Position numbers and translations under genes: made by a program. Shown piece by piece: positions 52,466 through 60,718 of a stretch of DNA of 60,718 nucleotides (position 1 is its first letter; every line of letters begins with the position of its first letter). A model generated the notes under the pieces. That model was given only the letters and a program-made list of their open reading frames with translations. It did no database searches and was not told where the DNA came from. Origin of the DNA: Mesotaenium endlicherianum (taxonomy: Eukaryota > Streptophyta > Zygnematophyceae > Zygnematales > Mesotaeniaceae); NCBI GenBank assembly GCA_009602735.1, contig WELA01012911.1, forward strand, positions 486,816-547,533, in the 5' to 3' direction.

Positions 52466-53944
52466 ATGGTAAGGACAAGGTCTCAAACTAGCAACTCCCG
52501 AGACATGGAGAACCAGGATAACGAGAATGTCGAAAACCAGGCGGAAAGCCATGTAGCGGGAAACCGTACCTATTCGGAAGCAGTAGCGGATACTGCAGCT
52601 AGGGAGGCTGCAGATGAGGCAGCTGCTATTGCCTCAGTCGCAGCTCAGCAAGCTGAGGAGGAGATAGCCAGACTAGAAGCTGAACAAGTAGCAAAGGCCG
52701 CTGAAGATATACAAAGGAGGGAAGGACAGCCAGCTGACGAGCGCACTGTTGAAGAACTTATGGCATCAAGGGCCAATGTTCTGAACCCACCTCCTGCCGT
52801 ACAACTCAATGTACCCCTAGGTCAAATACGTGACCGGCTGAATGCGGCAGGAATTGCTGCTGCAGGAGCAAGAGGGATTGTTGAGGACACTACTCAGCGA
52901 GTAGATGCCAATGCTGCTGCTGCATTTGCTAATCTACCACCCCAAAATGTAGACTTGGGAGCATTGTTCGTTCAGATGCAGTCGCAAATGGCGACCATGT
53001 ATCAGTCCCAGCAGGAGGACAAAAGAATCATAATGTCCCTACTCCGGGACAGAGACCAACTGGGGTCTCACACCACTAGTGGTGGTGGCCGAGGGCCTAG
53101 TAAGCCCAAGCCGAAACCTCCCCAGGACTATGATCCTGAGGGAAACAGAAAATATTACCTGATCAAGTTTCTCGCGGATGTTGAGCAGTGGCTGGAGAAC
53201 TACCCAGAACTGCAAGATTACGAGAAGGTCAGGCACACCGGTGCGCTACTGAAAGGCAGTGCCGCAGACTGGTGGCTTTACTGGAAGGAAGAGCGTAAGG
53301 CTCGGCAACTCGGTGACCCTACGTGGGTAGAGTTTGTCGAGAAGTTGCATGAGAAGTTTGATGTCATCAACCAGCAGGAGAAAGCTATCTATGCGATGAT
53401 CTCCCTGACACTGAAGCAGACCACTTCAGTTGCTGAGTTTGCTCAAAAGTTCCAAGAGAACATGATGAAGCAGCCTGATTTGCCAGAACGGTATAGGATA
53501 GCATACTTCAGGTATGGCTTGAAATCCGAGGTCTCTGGTCATTTTGCTGAGAAAAAGTATGAGAAACTGGCTGACTTGATCCAGGATGCTGACGCCTGGG
53601 ATCAGCAGCAGTTCAATCACAAGCGCCAGAGTAACGCTTTGGTGTCTAAGATTGTCAAAAAGCCCCACGGTTCCTACAATGCAGTTGAAGGAGACCAGGC
53701 TGAGGATAATCAGGGTGATGAATATGAGTATGAGTACAATGCTATTCAGTCTAGAGGTAGAGGTGGTCCCTCTCGAGGTGGCTATGGAAGGGGTGGTGGT
53801 AGGACTAAGCCGAGACCAGCCTCAGCAAAATCTACTTGCTACCATTGTCAGCAGAAAGGCCACTACAGAGAACAGTGTCCGGTCAAGCACCTGCCTAAGG
53901 TCGAGAGAAAAGACCAGCCTTTAAAAGACAGCAACAGTCAGTAA
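52466..53944 (+). CDS. E gag
   Basis: 492 residues from the ATG at 52466 (MVRTRSQ) to TAA 53942-53944. The N-terminal part is Ala/Glu-rich coiled coil (about residues 30-100). The capsid-type retrotransposon gag domain (about 225-380) contains [22 protein letters not shown] and [12 protein letters not shown] Gly/Arg-rich basic stretch (about 425-450) precedes one CX2CX4HX4C knuckle ([14 protein letters not shown], residues 458-471). It appears intact. The stop falls in the loop of a hairpin next to a slippery heptamer, and pol is open in the -1 frame across it. Confidence 0.93.
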   Translation: MVRTRSQTSNSRDMENQDNENVENQAESHVAGNRTYSEAVADTAAREAADEAAAIASVAAQQAEEEIARLEAEQVAKAAEDIQRREGQPADERTVEELMASRANVLNPPPAVQLNVPLGQIRDRLNAAGIAAAGARGIVEDTTQRVDANAAAAFANLPPQNVDLGALFVQMQSQMATMYQSQQEDKRIIMSLLRDRDQLGSHTTSGGGRGPSKPKPKPPQDYDPEGNRKYYLIKFLADVEQWLENYPELQDYEKVRHTGALLKGSAADWWLYWKEERKARQLGDPTWVEFVEKLHEKFDVINQQEKAIYAMISLTLKQTTSVAEFAQKFQENMMKQPDLPERYRIAYFRYGLKSEVSGHFAEKKYEKLADLIQDADAWDQQQFNHKRQSNALVSKIVKKPHGSYNAVEGDQAEDNQGDEYEYEYNAIQSRGRGGPSRGGYGRGGGRTKPRPASAKSTCYHCQQKGHYREQCPVKHLPKVERKDQPLKDSNSQ

Positions 53945-53961
53945 TCCAGTCTACTGACTGT
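53920..53961 (+). promoter_or_regulatory. Putative -1 ribosomal frameshift signal at the gag/pol overlap
   Basis: The heptamer T TTA AAA (53920-53926) is in the gag frame with the X XXY YYZ spacing needed for a -1 slip. After a 7-base spacer, ACAGTCAG (53934-53941) pairs perfectly with CTGACTGT (53954-53961) across a 12-base loop that contains the gag stop. The pol frame is open from 53899, so the two frames overlap by 46 bases here. Function is inferred; every element seen is canonical. Confidence 0.7.
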
Positions 53962-56900
53962 GAGGATGCTAGAGATAGTGAGTCGTCACTAGCTGCCCTC
54001 GTAGCAGGTATTATGGGTCCTGCTGAACTGGATTCACTATGCATGCCTGACAAACAGATAAAGGAGACCATCAGTAATATAGACGTCCAGAGAGTGCACA
54101 CTCTGGATGCTCTTGTTCCACCTGATGTCCAACATTTCTTTGCTACGTCAGGAGAACAATGCGAAAGTCAGGAAAAGACAGTCCCCCCTATCCTACTGCA
54201 TTGCATGATTGCAGGTAGGAAGGTGAGGGCATTTGTTGACGGAGGGGCGTCACATACTTTTATTCACAAGGACTTAGTTAAGCGGCTAAGGCTGCCTACT
54301 GTCACCCAAGGGAATAGAAAAATATTCCTTGGAGATGCCTCAAGTATCCCGGGAGGAGTTATAACCAAGCCTATTGAGGTCCAGTTAGGTTCTGGCATTG
54401 CAGTTCTAACTGAAACGCTTACATTTGAGGTACTCAACACTGGCTTTTATGATCTCGTGCTAGGCAGGTCCTGGCTTAATAGACATCAAGCTGAAGTGTG
54501 TTGGAGCAGAGGTACAGTTAAAGTGAGAGGAGCCAGTGATGGGCAGACTGACTTGGCACCCACCAGTGCTCTTCCTCTTGTCCTGTGTGGATGGCAAATG
54601 AAGGAAAAGAAGAGGCTTCCAGAAGGATGCAAGTTGCTGAATGCAATGGAGTTCGTCAAAAGCTGGAACCAGAAGGAAGACAGAATGTTCTGTCTGCTGC
54701 TAAGAGAGGTACCTCCTCAACCTGAAGAAGTGGTTGAGAAAAAGGTAAACCCTCCGGAGCACCCTACTGCTGCAAAAATTGTTGCTCAGTACTCGGATGT
54801 ATTTAATATGCCTCCGAGACTACCCCCTAAGAGGGAAGTAGATCATAGGATTGATTTATTACCTGGTAGTCAGCCACCCTGGCAACGCACGTATGGCTTG
54901 TCTTATTTGGAGAGTGAGGAGTTAAAAACACAGATTGCAGAGCTGGAGGAAAATGGTTATATTTCTCCCAGTAAATCACCGTACGGCGCACCCATCCTAT
55001 TTGTTAAGAAAAAGGATGGCAGTATGCGAACATGTGTGGATTACAGGGCCCTGAACATAATTACAAAAAACAACAAGTATGCTTTATCCAGAATCGAGGA
55101 CTTGCTTGATACCCTGTCTGGTGCTAAGGTTTTCAGTAAGATAGATCTCAAGAGTGGTTATCATCAAATCAGAATTGCTGAGGGGGATGAACACAAGACT
55201 GCCTTCCGCACACGTTATGGACACTATGAGTTCAACGTGATGCCATTTGGACTGACTAATGCTCCTGCTACCTTCATGGGTGCTATGAATGACATTTTTA
55301 GACCTTATTTGGATAAGTTTGTGCAAGTTTTCCTGGATGATATTTTAATTTTCTATAATGATGAAGCTCAGCACACTGAACACTTAAGACAAACCTGGAC
55401 ACTCTGCGGAAAAATCACTTGTATGCTAAAATGAGCAAGTGTGATTTCTTTAAGGAAAGTATTGAATTCTTAGGCCACGTTGTCAGTAAAGAGGGCATCA
55501 GTGTGGATCCTAAGAAAGTCCAGACCATAAGGGACTGGCCAGTACCACAGTCTGTCTTTCAAGTTGGATCCTTTCTCGGGTTGGCTAACTACTATAGGAG
55601 ATTTATTGAGAATTATTCCACAAAGGCCAGTAAACTGACTGACCTTACTAAGAAAGACATCGGGTATGTGTGGGGGGAAGAGCAGCAGGCTGCCTTCCAG
55701 ACCCTTAAAGATGCCCTTTATTCTGCCCCAGTGCTAGCCGTGTATGACCCCAGGAAACCGGTGTAGGTGGTTACTGATGCTTCTGACTTTGCCATGGGTG
55801 CTATTTTGTTGCAGCCTGCTGACAAAACCACGAAGGATGGTAAGGTACGGCAGGAGTGGCATCCTGTGTTGTATGAGTCTATGAAATTTAATCCAGCGGA
55901 GATTAATTACTCAGTGCATGATAAAGAGCTGCTAGCTATCATTCATGTACTCAAACAGTGGAGAGCATACTTACATGGTAAAGCTTTTAAGGTGATTACA
56001 GATCATCTAGCTCTGACTCACTTTCAGAAGAAGTCCAAGCTGTCGAGGAGGGAGAACCGCTGGAGCCAGATGCTGGAGCAGTTCCAAGTCCAGATCGACT
56101 ACAAACCAGGGAAGTTGAATACTGCTGATGCACTCTCTAGAAGAATAGACTTGCAAGAAAGGAACTTTAGTCAACATGCTGTAGATAAAGTCCTGTGTGC
56201 ACTCACTTCACTAAAGGTGAAAAAGTCCTTCCTTGAACAACTTAGGAAAGCCTACCTTTCTGACCCAACATTTGAGCCCAGCCCCACTACTGGTGTGTGT
56301 CGTGCTACTGCACTCGGGTATAAGCTTAAGGGAGGGGTCTGGGTGACTGAAACCACTTCAGGCAGGCTGAAGCTGGTCATTCCTAATAACTTGGAAATAA
56401 GGTCTCTCTTACTGAGTCAAGCTCATGACAGTCTCCTGGGTGGACATTTGGGGCAGGCCAAAACTGTTGGCAAACTGGCAAAACATTATCATTGGGAGGG
56501 GTTACCCCGGGAGGTCTTGAAATATGTCAAGTCCTGTGACCAGTGTCAGAGAAATAAGTCTCGGCACACACCACCCGGAGGTCTCTTGCAACCGCTACCC
56601 ATCCCAGCGGGACGCTGGGAAACTATATTCATGGACTGGGTGGTCACACTGCCGCGAACTGCTAATGGACATGATTCGATATTGGTAGTCGTGGATAAAC
56701 TGACAAAAATGGTCATTTTCATCCCCACAACTGTCAAAGTAACTGCACTCGAAACAGCGAGACAGTTTTACAACCATGTAGTATGCCAACATGGGCTACC
56801 TTCTAATATTATCTCAGACAGAGACTCAAAATTCACCTCTAAGTTCTGGAGAGCTTTAATGGGGTTAATGGGAGTCAACCAGCTGCTCAGCACAGCAAAC

Positions 56901-57087
56901 CACCCTCAGACTGATGGGCAGACTAAAAGAACTAACCGAGTTTCGCAGGAGGTGCTGAGGGCATATATTAACCAAAAACAAGATAATTGGGATGACCTGT
57001 TGCCTCAAATTCAGTTTGCGGTCAACAGTGCGGTGCACGCGTCAACGGGCAAAACTCCTTTTGAACTCAGCCTGGGTAGAGTCCCTA

Positions 57088-57088
57088 N
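57088..57088. other. Single N replacing a short segment of E integrase
   Basis: Comparison with C (39275-39230) indicates that about 20-30 bases are missing or collapsed at this point (after GTCCCTA). The reading frame happens to be kept. Confidence 0.8.
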
Positions 57089-57710
57089 GGAGGAGTCTTT
57101 AACTGACCCGGAAGGGATTGACAACCCGGTCCCCCTCCAGTTAACTCAGGAGTTCGCTAACACCCTGTCCGCAGTCCAACAAAACCTGCACAAAGCCCAA
57201 GAAAACCAACAAAAATTCACTAATCAACACCGTCGCGAGCTGACATTCTCTAAGGGCGATTTAGTCAAACTGCATTCTCAGCACCTGTACCTCCCTGGTG
57301 TGGTCAAGAAAAAGCTTGGCCCGGTCTGGGTCGGTCCATATTCGGTAGTGCGTCGTGTCGGTCAGAATGCTTACAAACTGAACCTGTCAGCTGACTACAC
57401 GGGTCACCCGGTCTTTAATGTCTCCTTCCTGGAACCATACATCAAAGGTGATACACTGTTCACTGGTCGGTTACCTGTCCAACCGGGACCGGTCCTCGCT
57501 GTCCGGGACGGCGATACTGAGGAGTATGAGGTCGATGAGATTTTAGACGCTCGCTCGGTCCGTCGATCGTCTAAATATGTCATGAAGTACCTCATCCGAT
57601 GGAAGGGTTACGATGCCTCTGGGGACACTTGGGAGTTTAAAGACCAGCTGACCAATGCCAAAGGGGCGTTGAAACGGTTCCACCTTCGGGCGGCTGGGGC
57701 ACCGCCCTAA

Positions 57711-58034
57711 CTGTCCCTTCAGTAGACATGGGAAGGTGACAGGAGGTCCTGTCTCCATATAAGTTGGAGGGGGATGCGACAGTTAGTGACAGTTGTGACA
57801 GGCAGCCCACCTTTAAAATTAAGTTGGAGGGAGTGGTATTCTCTGATCACCATATTACACACTCAACCTGCGCTCACACTCACTCGCTCTCCAACTCAAT
57901 TTTCCCTTATATTCACTCACACCAGGTATTCCACACTAGGAACTCTCCCGATCGCGTTCCTCTTCATCAAGGGCACTCAGTAGCGGCAAAATATCATGAC
58001 TTCACTAACTGCATTGTGTTTATGATTGAGCAGG
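57711..58034 (+). other. E spacer between pol and accessory ORF, with two internal PPT-like motifs
   Basis: AAGTTGGAGGGGG at 57761-57773 and AAGTTGGAGGGA at 57821-57832 are near-copies of the terminal polypurine tract at 59781. No other feature is seen. The equivalent spacer of C has one copy. Confidence 0.65.
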
Positions 58035-59708
58035 ATGACTCAAAAGTCGGAACTCAAGAGGAAGAGAAGGGCGGAAGAGGCACATGCAGAATACTTGCAA
58101 TTCCGTGGAGACATCGAATCATCTTCCATCTCCGCTCGGGAATCACAACGACTCCAACAACAGCGGGAGGCACAGAAGAAGAAGGAGGAGGAGGAACAGG
58201 CCAGACTGAGGCAGGAAGAAATGGACAGAAAAGCTGCAGAGGAGGCCAAGAAAGCAGAGGAGGAGAGGCAAGCTGAGGAGAAGCGGAAGCAGCAGGCTGA
58301 AGAAGAAGAACAGAGGAGAATCAGCAGCTACCGCTACACAGTGCTGGGCAAGGGCTTTGATCTACTGGAGGAGGCCTACAAGTATGCCCAGAGAAGTCGC
58401 AGTGAGTTGCAGAAGGAAATCCTCCAGAAGGAAGGGGAGACATCCAAAAACTTTGACAAGTATATAGAGGTCGGCACAGGGCTCCTCCTCTACCACGATT
58501 ACGCCAGGATGGTAGGATATACAATCGGAGAGGCCAAGGCAATGACCCAGGTGAACAAAGCAGGAGCTGTCTCGATTCTTGGTATCTGGGGGGAAGATAG
58601 GGTCATCAGAATGATCCCCATGGATGCGGACAGCTTCAAGGACTCAACACCCCAAACCAGGTTCAAGGCCATGTACAATGAGGTGGAGAGGAGGAGCTGG
58701 GAATTCTTGGCCAGGGAAACCAGTCAGCTGGACTTTGCAGGGCACTGGTACCCTTGTACTCTTAAAAAGACAGACGCTGCCTTCTTCCAAAAGCCCACCG
58801 ATTGGCGGTGGATGACCATCAACATGAGGGATCAGCAGAATGACAGGGCGACGGATGAGGATTTCCTGACAGACTTAAAGGGGAACATAGTATTGCCCCC
58901 TCACATTGCGGCTTGGGACCCGAGATTGGATGGAGTCAGAGACTGCATGAGCCAAGAGATGCAGGGGGACGGAAGCAGGGCCCGAGAGTTATTCTCCAAA
59001 GGGAAGCACGCTTATGCCAAATGGGCAAGTAAGCAGGGGGAAAAGGACCTCTATGCGGTCCGGACTCAGCAGCCCCCACCAGCACCCAAAAGGGGAAGGT
59101 CAGTAGGATATTCTTTTTCTCGGGAAGAGCTAGAGCAGCTGACAGTGGAGACCCCAAAAGTCTCAGAGGAACCCGGGGACGGCGAGGAGGAGGAGTCGGA
59201 GGACGACGAGGAGGGAGACGAGGAGGAAGATGAGGAGGAAGACACTAGCCCCGCCGTGATCCTGACACCTGCCACATCCCCTGTAAGGGAGAAGACGGGG
59301 TTGGCCCCGCAGCAACTCGCTCAAGAGGAGGATATCACTTGGCTGGGGACTGCCAGAGGACAGACCCCATCTCCAGGCAAGGAGACCCAGTCAGACAGGG
59401 CAGACAGGAGGGCTGCTCGGGAGATAGCCAGAGGCCTGCCAGCATCTCCCTCGCAGAGAGGGCATGTACCCTTGGCTCATGTCATGCAACATCCTTCTGG
59501 GATGCCGGTATACGTACCTGTCAGTTTGAGGGCTGCCCAGGAGAAGGCTGCCTCCCTTCAGACTGTGCAGGAGGAAACAGCCCAGTTACTGCGTTCTCCG
59601 CGAGGTCCTTACACGGAACCCCCCTCTCTGACAGGCTTCAGAAGACCCCAAGACAGGAGGAGGTCTGGCTCCCCTGAGTATAGAGCCTCAGGGACATCTC
59701 CCTCCTAA
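58035..59708 (+). CDS. E accessory ORF, uncharacterised coiled-coil protein (557 aa)
   Basis: The first ATG is at 58035 (MTQKSELKRKRR); the frame is open slightly further upstream without an ATG, and the C homologue also starts at this MxxTQK position. Residues 1-95 are a strongly charged Glu/Lys/Arg/Gln coiled coil. Residues about 100-340 form a globular part with YHDYARMVGYT, PTDWRWMT (about 254), LPPHIAAWDPRL (about 287-298) and SKGKHAYAKWA (about 321). An acidic run (about 377-405) and a Ser/Pro/Arg-rich tail with GHVPLAHVMQHPSGMPVYV (about 476) follow. There is no signal peptide or membrane segment, so it is not envelope-like. It is sense-oriented, downstream of pol and intact, while its relative in C is broken. 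Function is unknown; nucleic-acid or chromatin association is only a guess from charge. Confidence 0.85.
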   Translation: MTQKSELKRKRRAEEAHAEYLQFRGDIESSSISARESQRLQQQREAQKKKEEEEQARLRQEEMDRKAAEEAKKAEEERQAEEKRKQQAEEEEQRRISSYRYTVLGKGFDLLEEAYKYAQRSRSELQKEILQKEGETSKNFDKYIEVGTGLLLYHDYARMVGYTIGEAKAMTQVNKAGAVSILGIWGEDRVIRMIPMDADSFKDSTPQTRFKAMYNEVERRSWEFLARETSQLDFAGHWYPCTLKKTDAAFFQKPTDWRWMTINMRDQQNDRATDEDFLTDLKGNIVLPPHIAAWDPRLDGVRDCMSQEMQGDGSRARELFSKGKHAYAKWASKQGEKDLYAVRTQQPPPAPKRGRSVGYSFSREELEQLTVETPKVSEEPGDGEEEESEDDEEGDEEEDEEEDTSPAVILTPATSPVREKTGLAPQQLAQEEDITWLGTARGQTPSPGKETQSDRADRRAAREIARGLPASPSQRGHVPLAHVMQHPSGMPVYVPVSLRAAQEKAASLQTVQEETAQLLRSPRGPYTEPPSLTGFRRPQDRRRSGSPEYRASGTSPS

Positions 59709-59780
59709 TGGCAGTAGGATGGGGCCAGAAGGGACAGCACACTGTTATTAGTGTTAGTGTTGTCGAGGCGACAACATAAT

Positions 59781-59793
59781 AAGTTGGAGGGAT
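59781..59793 (+). other. E polypurine tract
   Basis: AAGTTGGAGGGAT directly abuts the TG of the 3' LTR. The same tract is next to the C 3' LTR (36444-36432). Confidence 0.85.
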
Positions 59794-60256
59794 TGTAATG
59801 AATCAGTATATTAGTTGATATAATATTCATTTAAATATAATAGTTAAATAAGTTCAGCCTGCTGAACTCTAGTTAATGATCAGTCTGCTGGACTTCATAT
59901 CTACTATCACTCTAATGACTCGGCCGAAAGCAGCAGGTTGAAGTCAACTTAAGTCAGCTTGCTAACACATTCTTTGACAGCCAGCTGACTTCCGTACTCG
60001 GTAGCAGCGAACTGCCTTGATGTGCATCTAAGTACGACATGCTAGATGAATGGCCAGATGACATCCCTATGATGGATGGCTATTCGGGATGATGGGAGAT
60101 GGCGGTGGATTTGGTTAACCGAGGTCCTACCAACGTGGTTAACTCCCGGGTAGGCGGTGCCATCGCACTGACCGTTGAACAGTAAACTCATTCCATGTAG
60201 ATATGCTAGGCATTGCTCTCGAGTTCGGCATTCAAAAACGAGGCCAACTCTCTTGT
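59794..60256 (+). repeat. E 3' LTR, first 463 bp
   Basis: It matches 51711 onward with few differences, up to CTCTCTTGT, and then breaks off. The missing 3' part would be about 260 bases, including the TATA region. Confidence 0.9.
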
Positions 60257-60718
60257 TGTAAGGTTATGAAAGTGTAGTTTGTTTCTTTCTAGTATTTTAT
60301 ATGCATAAAGTGTGATTTTAGAAGAACTTTGGCCTTTATTTCAAGTCATTTGGACAAGTATTGAGATAGTTATGAATTTTGGAAGTTTTTAGTGAGTTTT
60401 TAATGTCACAGATTCTATTTAGTGACAAGGACAGGTCCAGTGACGAAAATTTCGGTTGGAGTCCAGAAAGTAGGACATTGAAACATGAGGGTTCCAGAAA
60501 GTACGTACAATTACGTAGAGTGCCAAAGTGATCGTGGAATTTCTAGAAACTCCGTGAGGAGTTAGTGGATTGTGTAGTAGAATATTCTAGAGTGTGATTG
60601 TGTGCGTGTGAGTGTGCTAGCTTGTCCAACTAGGCAAGGTCAAGTACATGGAAGGAGCCATAGGAGAAGGTTCTGGAGGTACCTTGCTAGAGAGGACACT
60701 TAGAGTTAAAGGATAAAT
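60257..60718. other. Unassigned sequence interrupting the E 3' LTR
   Basis: AT-rich sequence unrelated to the E LTR begins TGTAAGGTTATG exactly at the break. A TG start at a clean break inside an LTR would fit the left LTR of another inserted element extending beyond the window. No ORF or repeat partner is seen here to prove it. Confidence 0.4.

Larger units (their letters stand above)
53899..57710 (+). pseudogene. E pol: protease, RT, RNase H, integrase, chromodomain
   Basis: It is in the -1 frame relative to gag. The protease has [10 protein letters not shown] (near 54238) and [10 protein letters not shown] shows [17 protein letters not shown] and FLDDILIF. One extra or missing base near 55395 shifts the frame; RT then continues (KMSKCDFF...[11 protein letters not shown]). 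TAG at 55764-55766 precedes RNase H (VTDAS, DKELLAIIHV, TDHLALTHF), then an open 647-codon frame to 57710. Integrase HHCC (HDSLLGGHLG...CDQCQR) and core Asp residues (MDWVVTLP, SDRDSKF) are intact, but the catalytic Glu is Lys (DGQTKRTNR; C has DGQTER). The C-terminal chromodomain (EVDEILDARSV...YLIRWKGYDASGDTWEF) keeps its aromatic cage and would bind methylated histone H3. Confidence 0.93.
51711..60256 (+). mobile_element. Ty3/gypsy chromodomain retrotransposon E with accessory ORF, nested in D2
   Basis: The element is nearly complete: 5' LTR, initiator-Met primer-binding site, gag, pol (protease, RT, RNase H, integrase, chromodomain), accessory ORF, polypurine tract and the first 463 bases of the 3' LTR. 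Inactivating changes are few: one frameshift near 55395, one stop at 55764 and a Glu to Lys change in the integrase active site; an N at 57088 hides about 20-30 bases. The base composition is more AT-rich than in the D elements around it. Its insertion at 51710/51711 truncates D2. Confidence 0.95.

Noticed and set aside
57764..58276. 170-codon frame between E pol and accessory ORF
   Set aside because: It overlaps the start of the accessory ORF in another frame, has no conservation with C and begins in the polypurine-like motif.
1..60718. tRNA, rRNA, CRISPR array or bacterial operon features
   Set aside because: None seen. The content is eukaryotic LTR retrotransposons, and the only tRNA-like sequence is the primer-binding site of E.

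Overview
The window looks like nuclear DNA of a large, repeat-rich streptophyte genome, most likely a charophycean green alga. It is almost entirely nested, decayed Ty3/gypsy LTR retrotransposons. The strongest taxonomic hint is that two of the retrotransposon lineages carry a C5-cytosine DNA methyltransferase (DNMT) domain inside pol, an arrangement reported in charophytes (and, in other retrotransposon classes, in dinoflagellates). A species name cannot be proven from sequence alone. The only candidate host gene is a single putative first exon of a type II membrane protein on the minus strand (763-1044).

Element names used here. G1 (2452-11392, +) and G2 (26968-28620, +, gag only) are one DNMT lineage. 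D3 (11393-26524, +), D1 (29409-35732 plus 40225-42078, -) and D2 (43038-51710, -) are a second DNMT lineage whose integrase ends in a PHD finger. E (51711-60256, +) and C (35733-40219, -) are chromodomain-bearing Ty3 elements with an extra, uncharacterised ORF between pol and the 3' LTR. F (42575-43037, +) is a lone integrase fragment of a fourth lineage.

Layout from left to right: an unassigned stretch with the host exon (1-2451); G1; D3, which holds a 3.3-kb direct duplication joined at a single N (19044) that looks like an assembly artefact; the D3 3' end fused to the G2 gag fragment; an unassigned 0.8-kb stretch with five CACGTG palindromes; D1, split by insertion of C with a perfect 5-bp target-site duplication; a junction zone of integrase scraps around a solo LTR (42.07-43.04 kb); D2, cut off at its 5' side by E; E, whose 3' LTR is interrupted at 60257 by unrelated DNA.

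How the genes would have worked together. In D and G the gene order is gag (zinc knuckles), aspartic protease, a low-complexity linker, DNMT, reverse transcriptase (RT), RNase H, integrase; D adds a C-terminal PHD finger. The proposal is that the methyltransferase marked element DNA while the PHD finger steered integration by reading histone H3 tails. In E, a canonical slippery site and hairpin at the gag/pol overlap suggest -1 programmed frameshifting. No copy is fully intact. Many inactivating changes are CAG to TAG or CGA to TGA, as expected from deamination of methylated cytosine.
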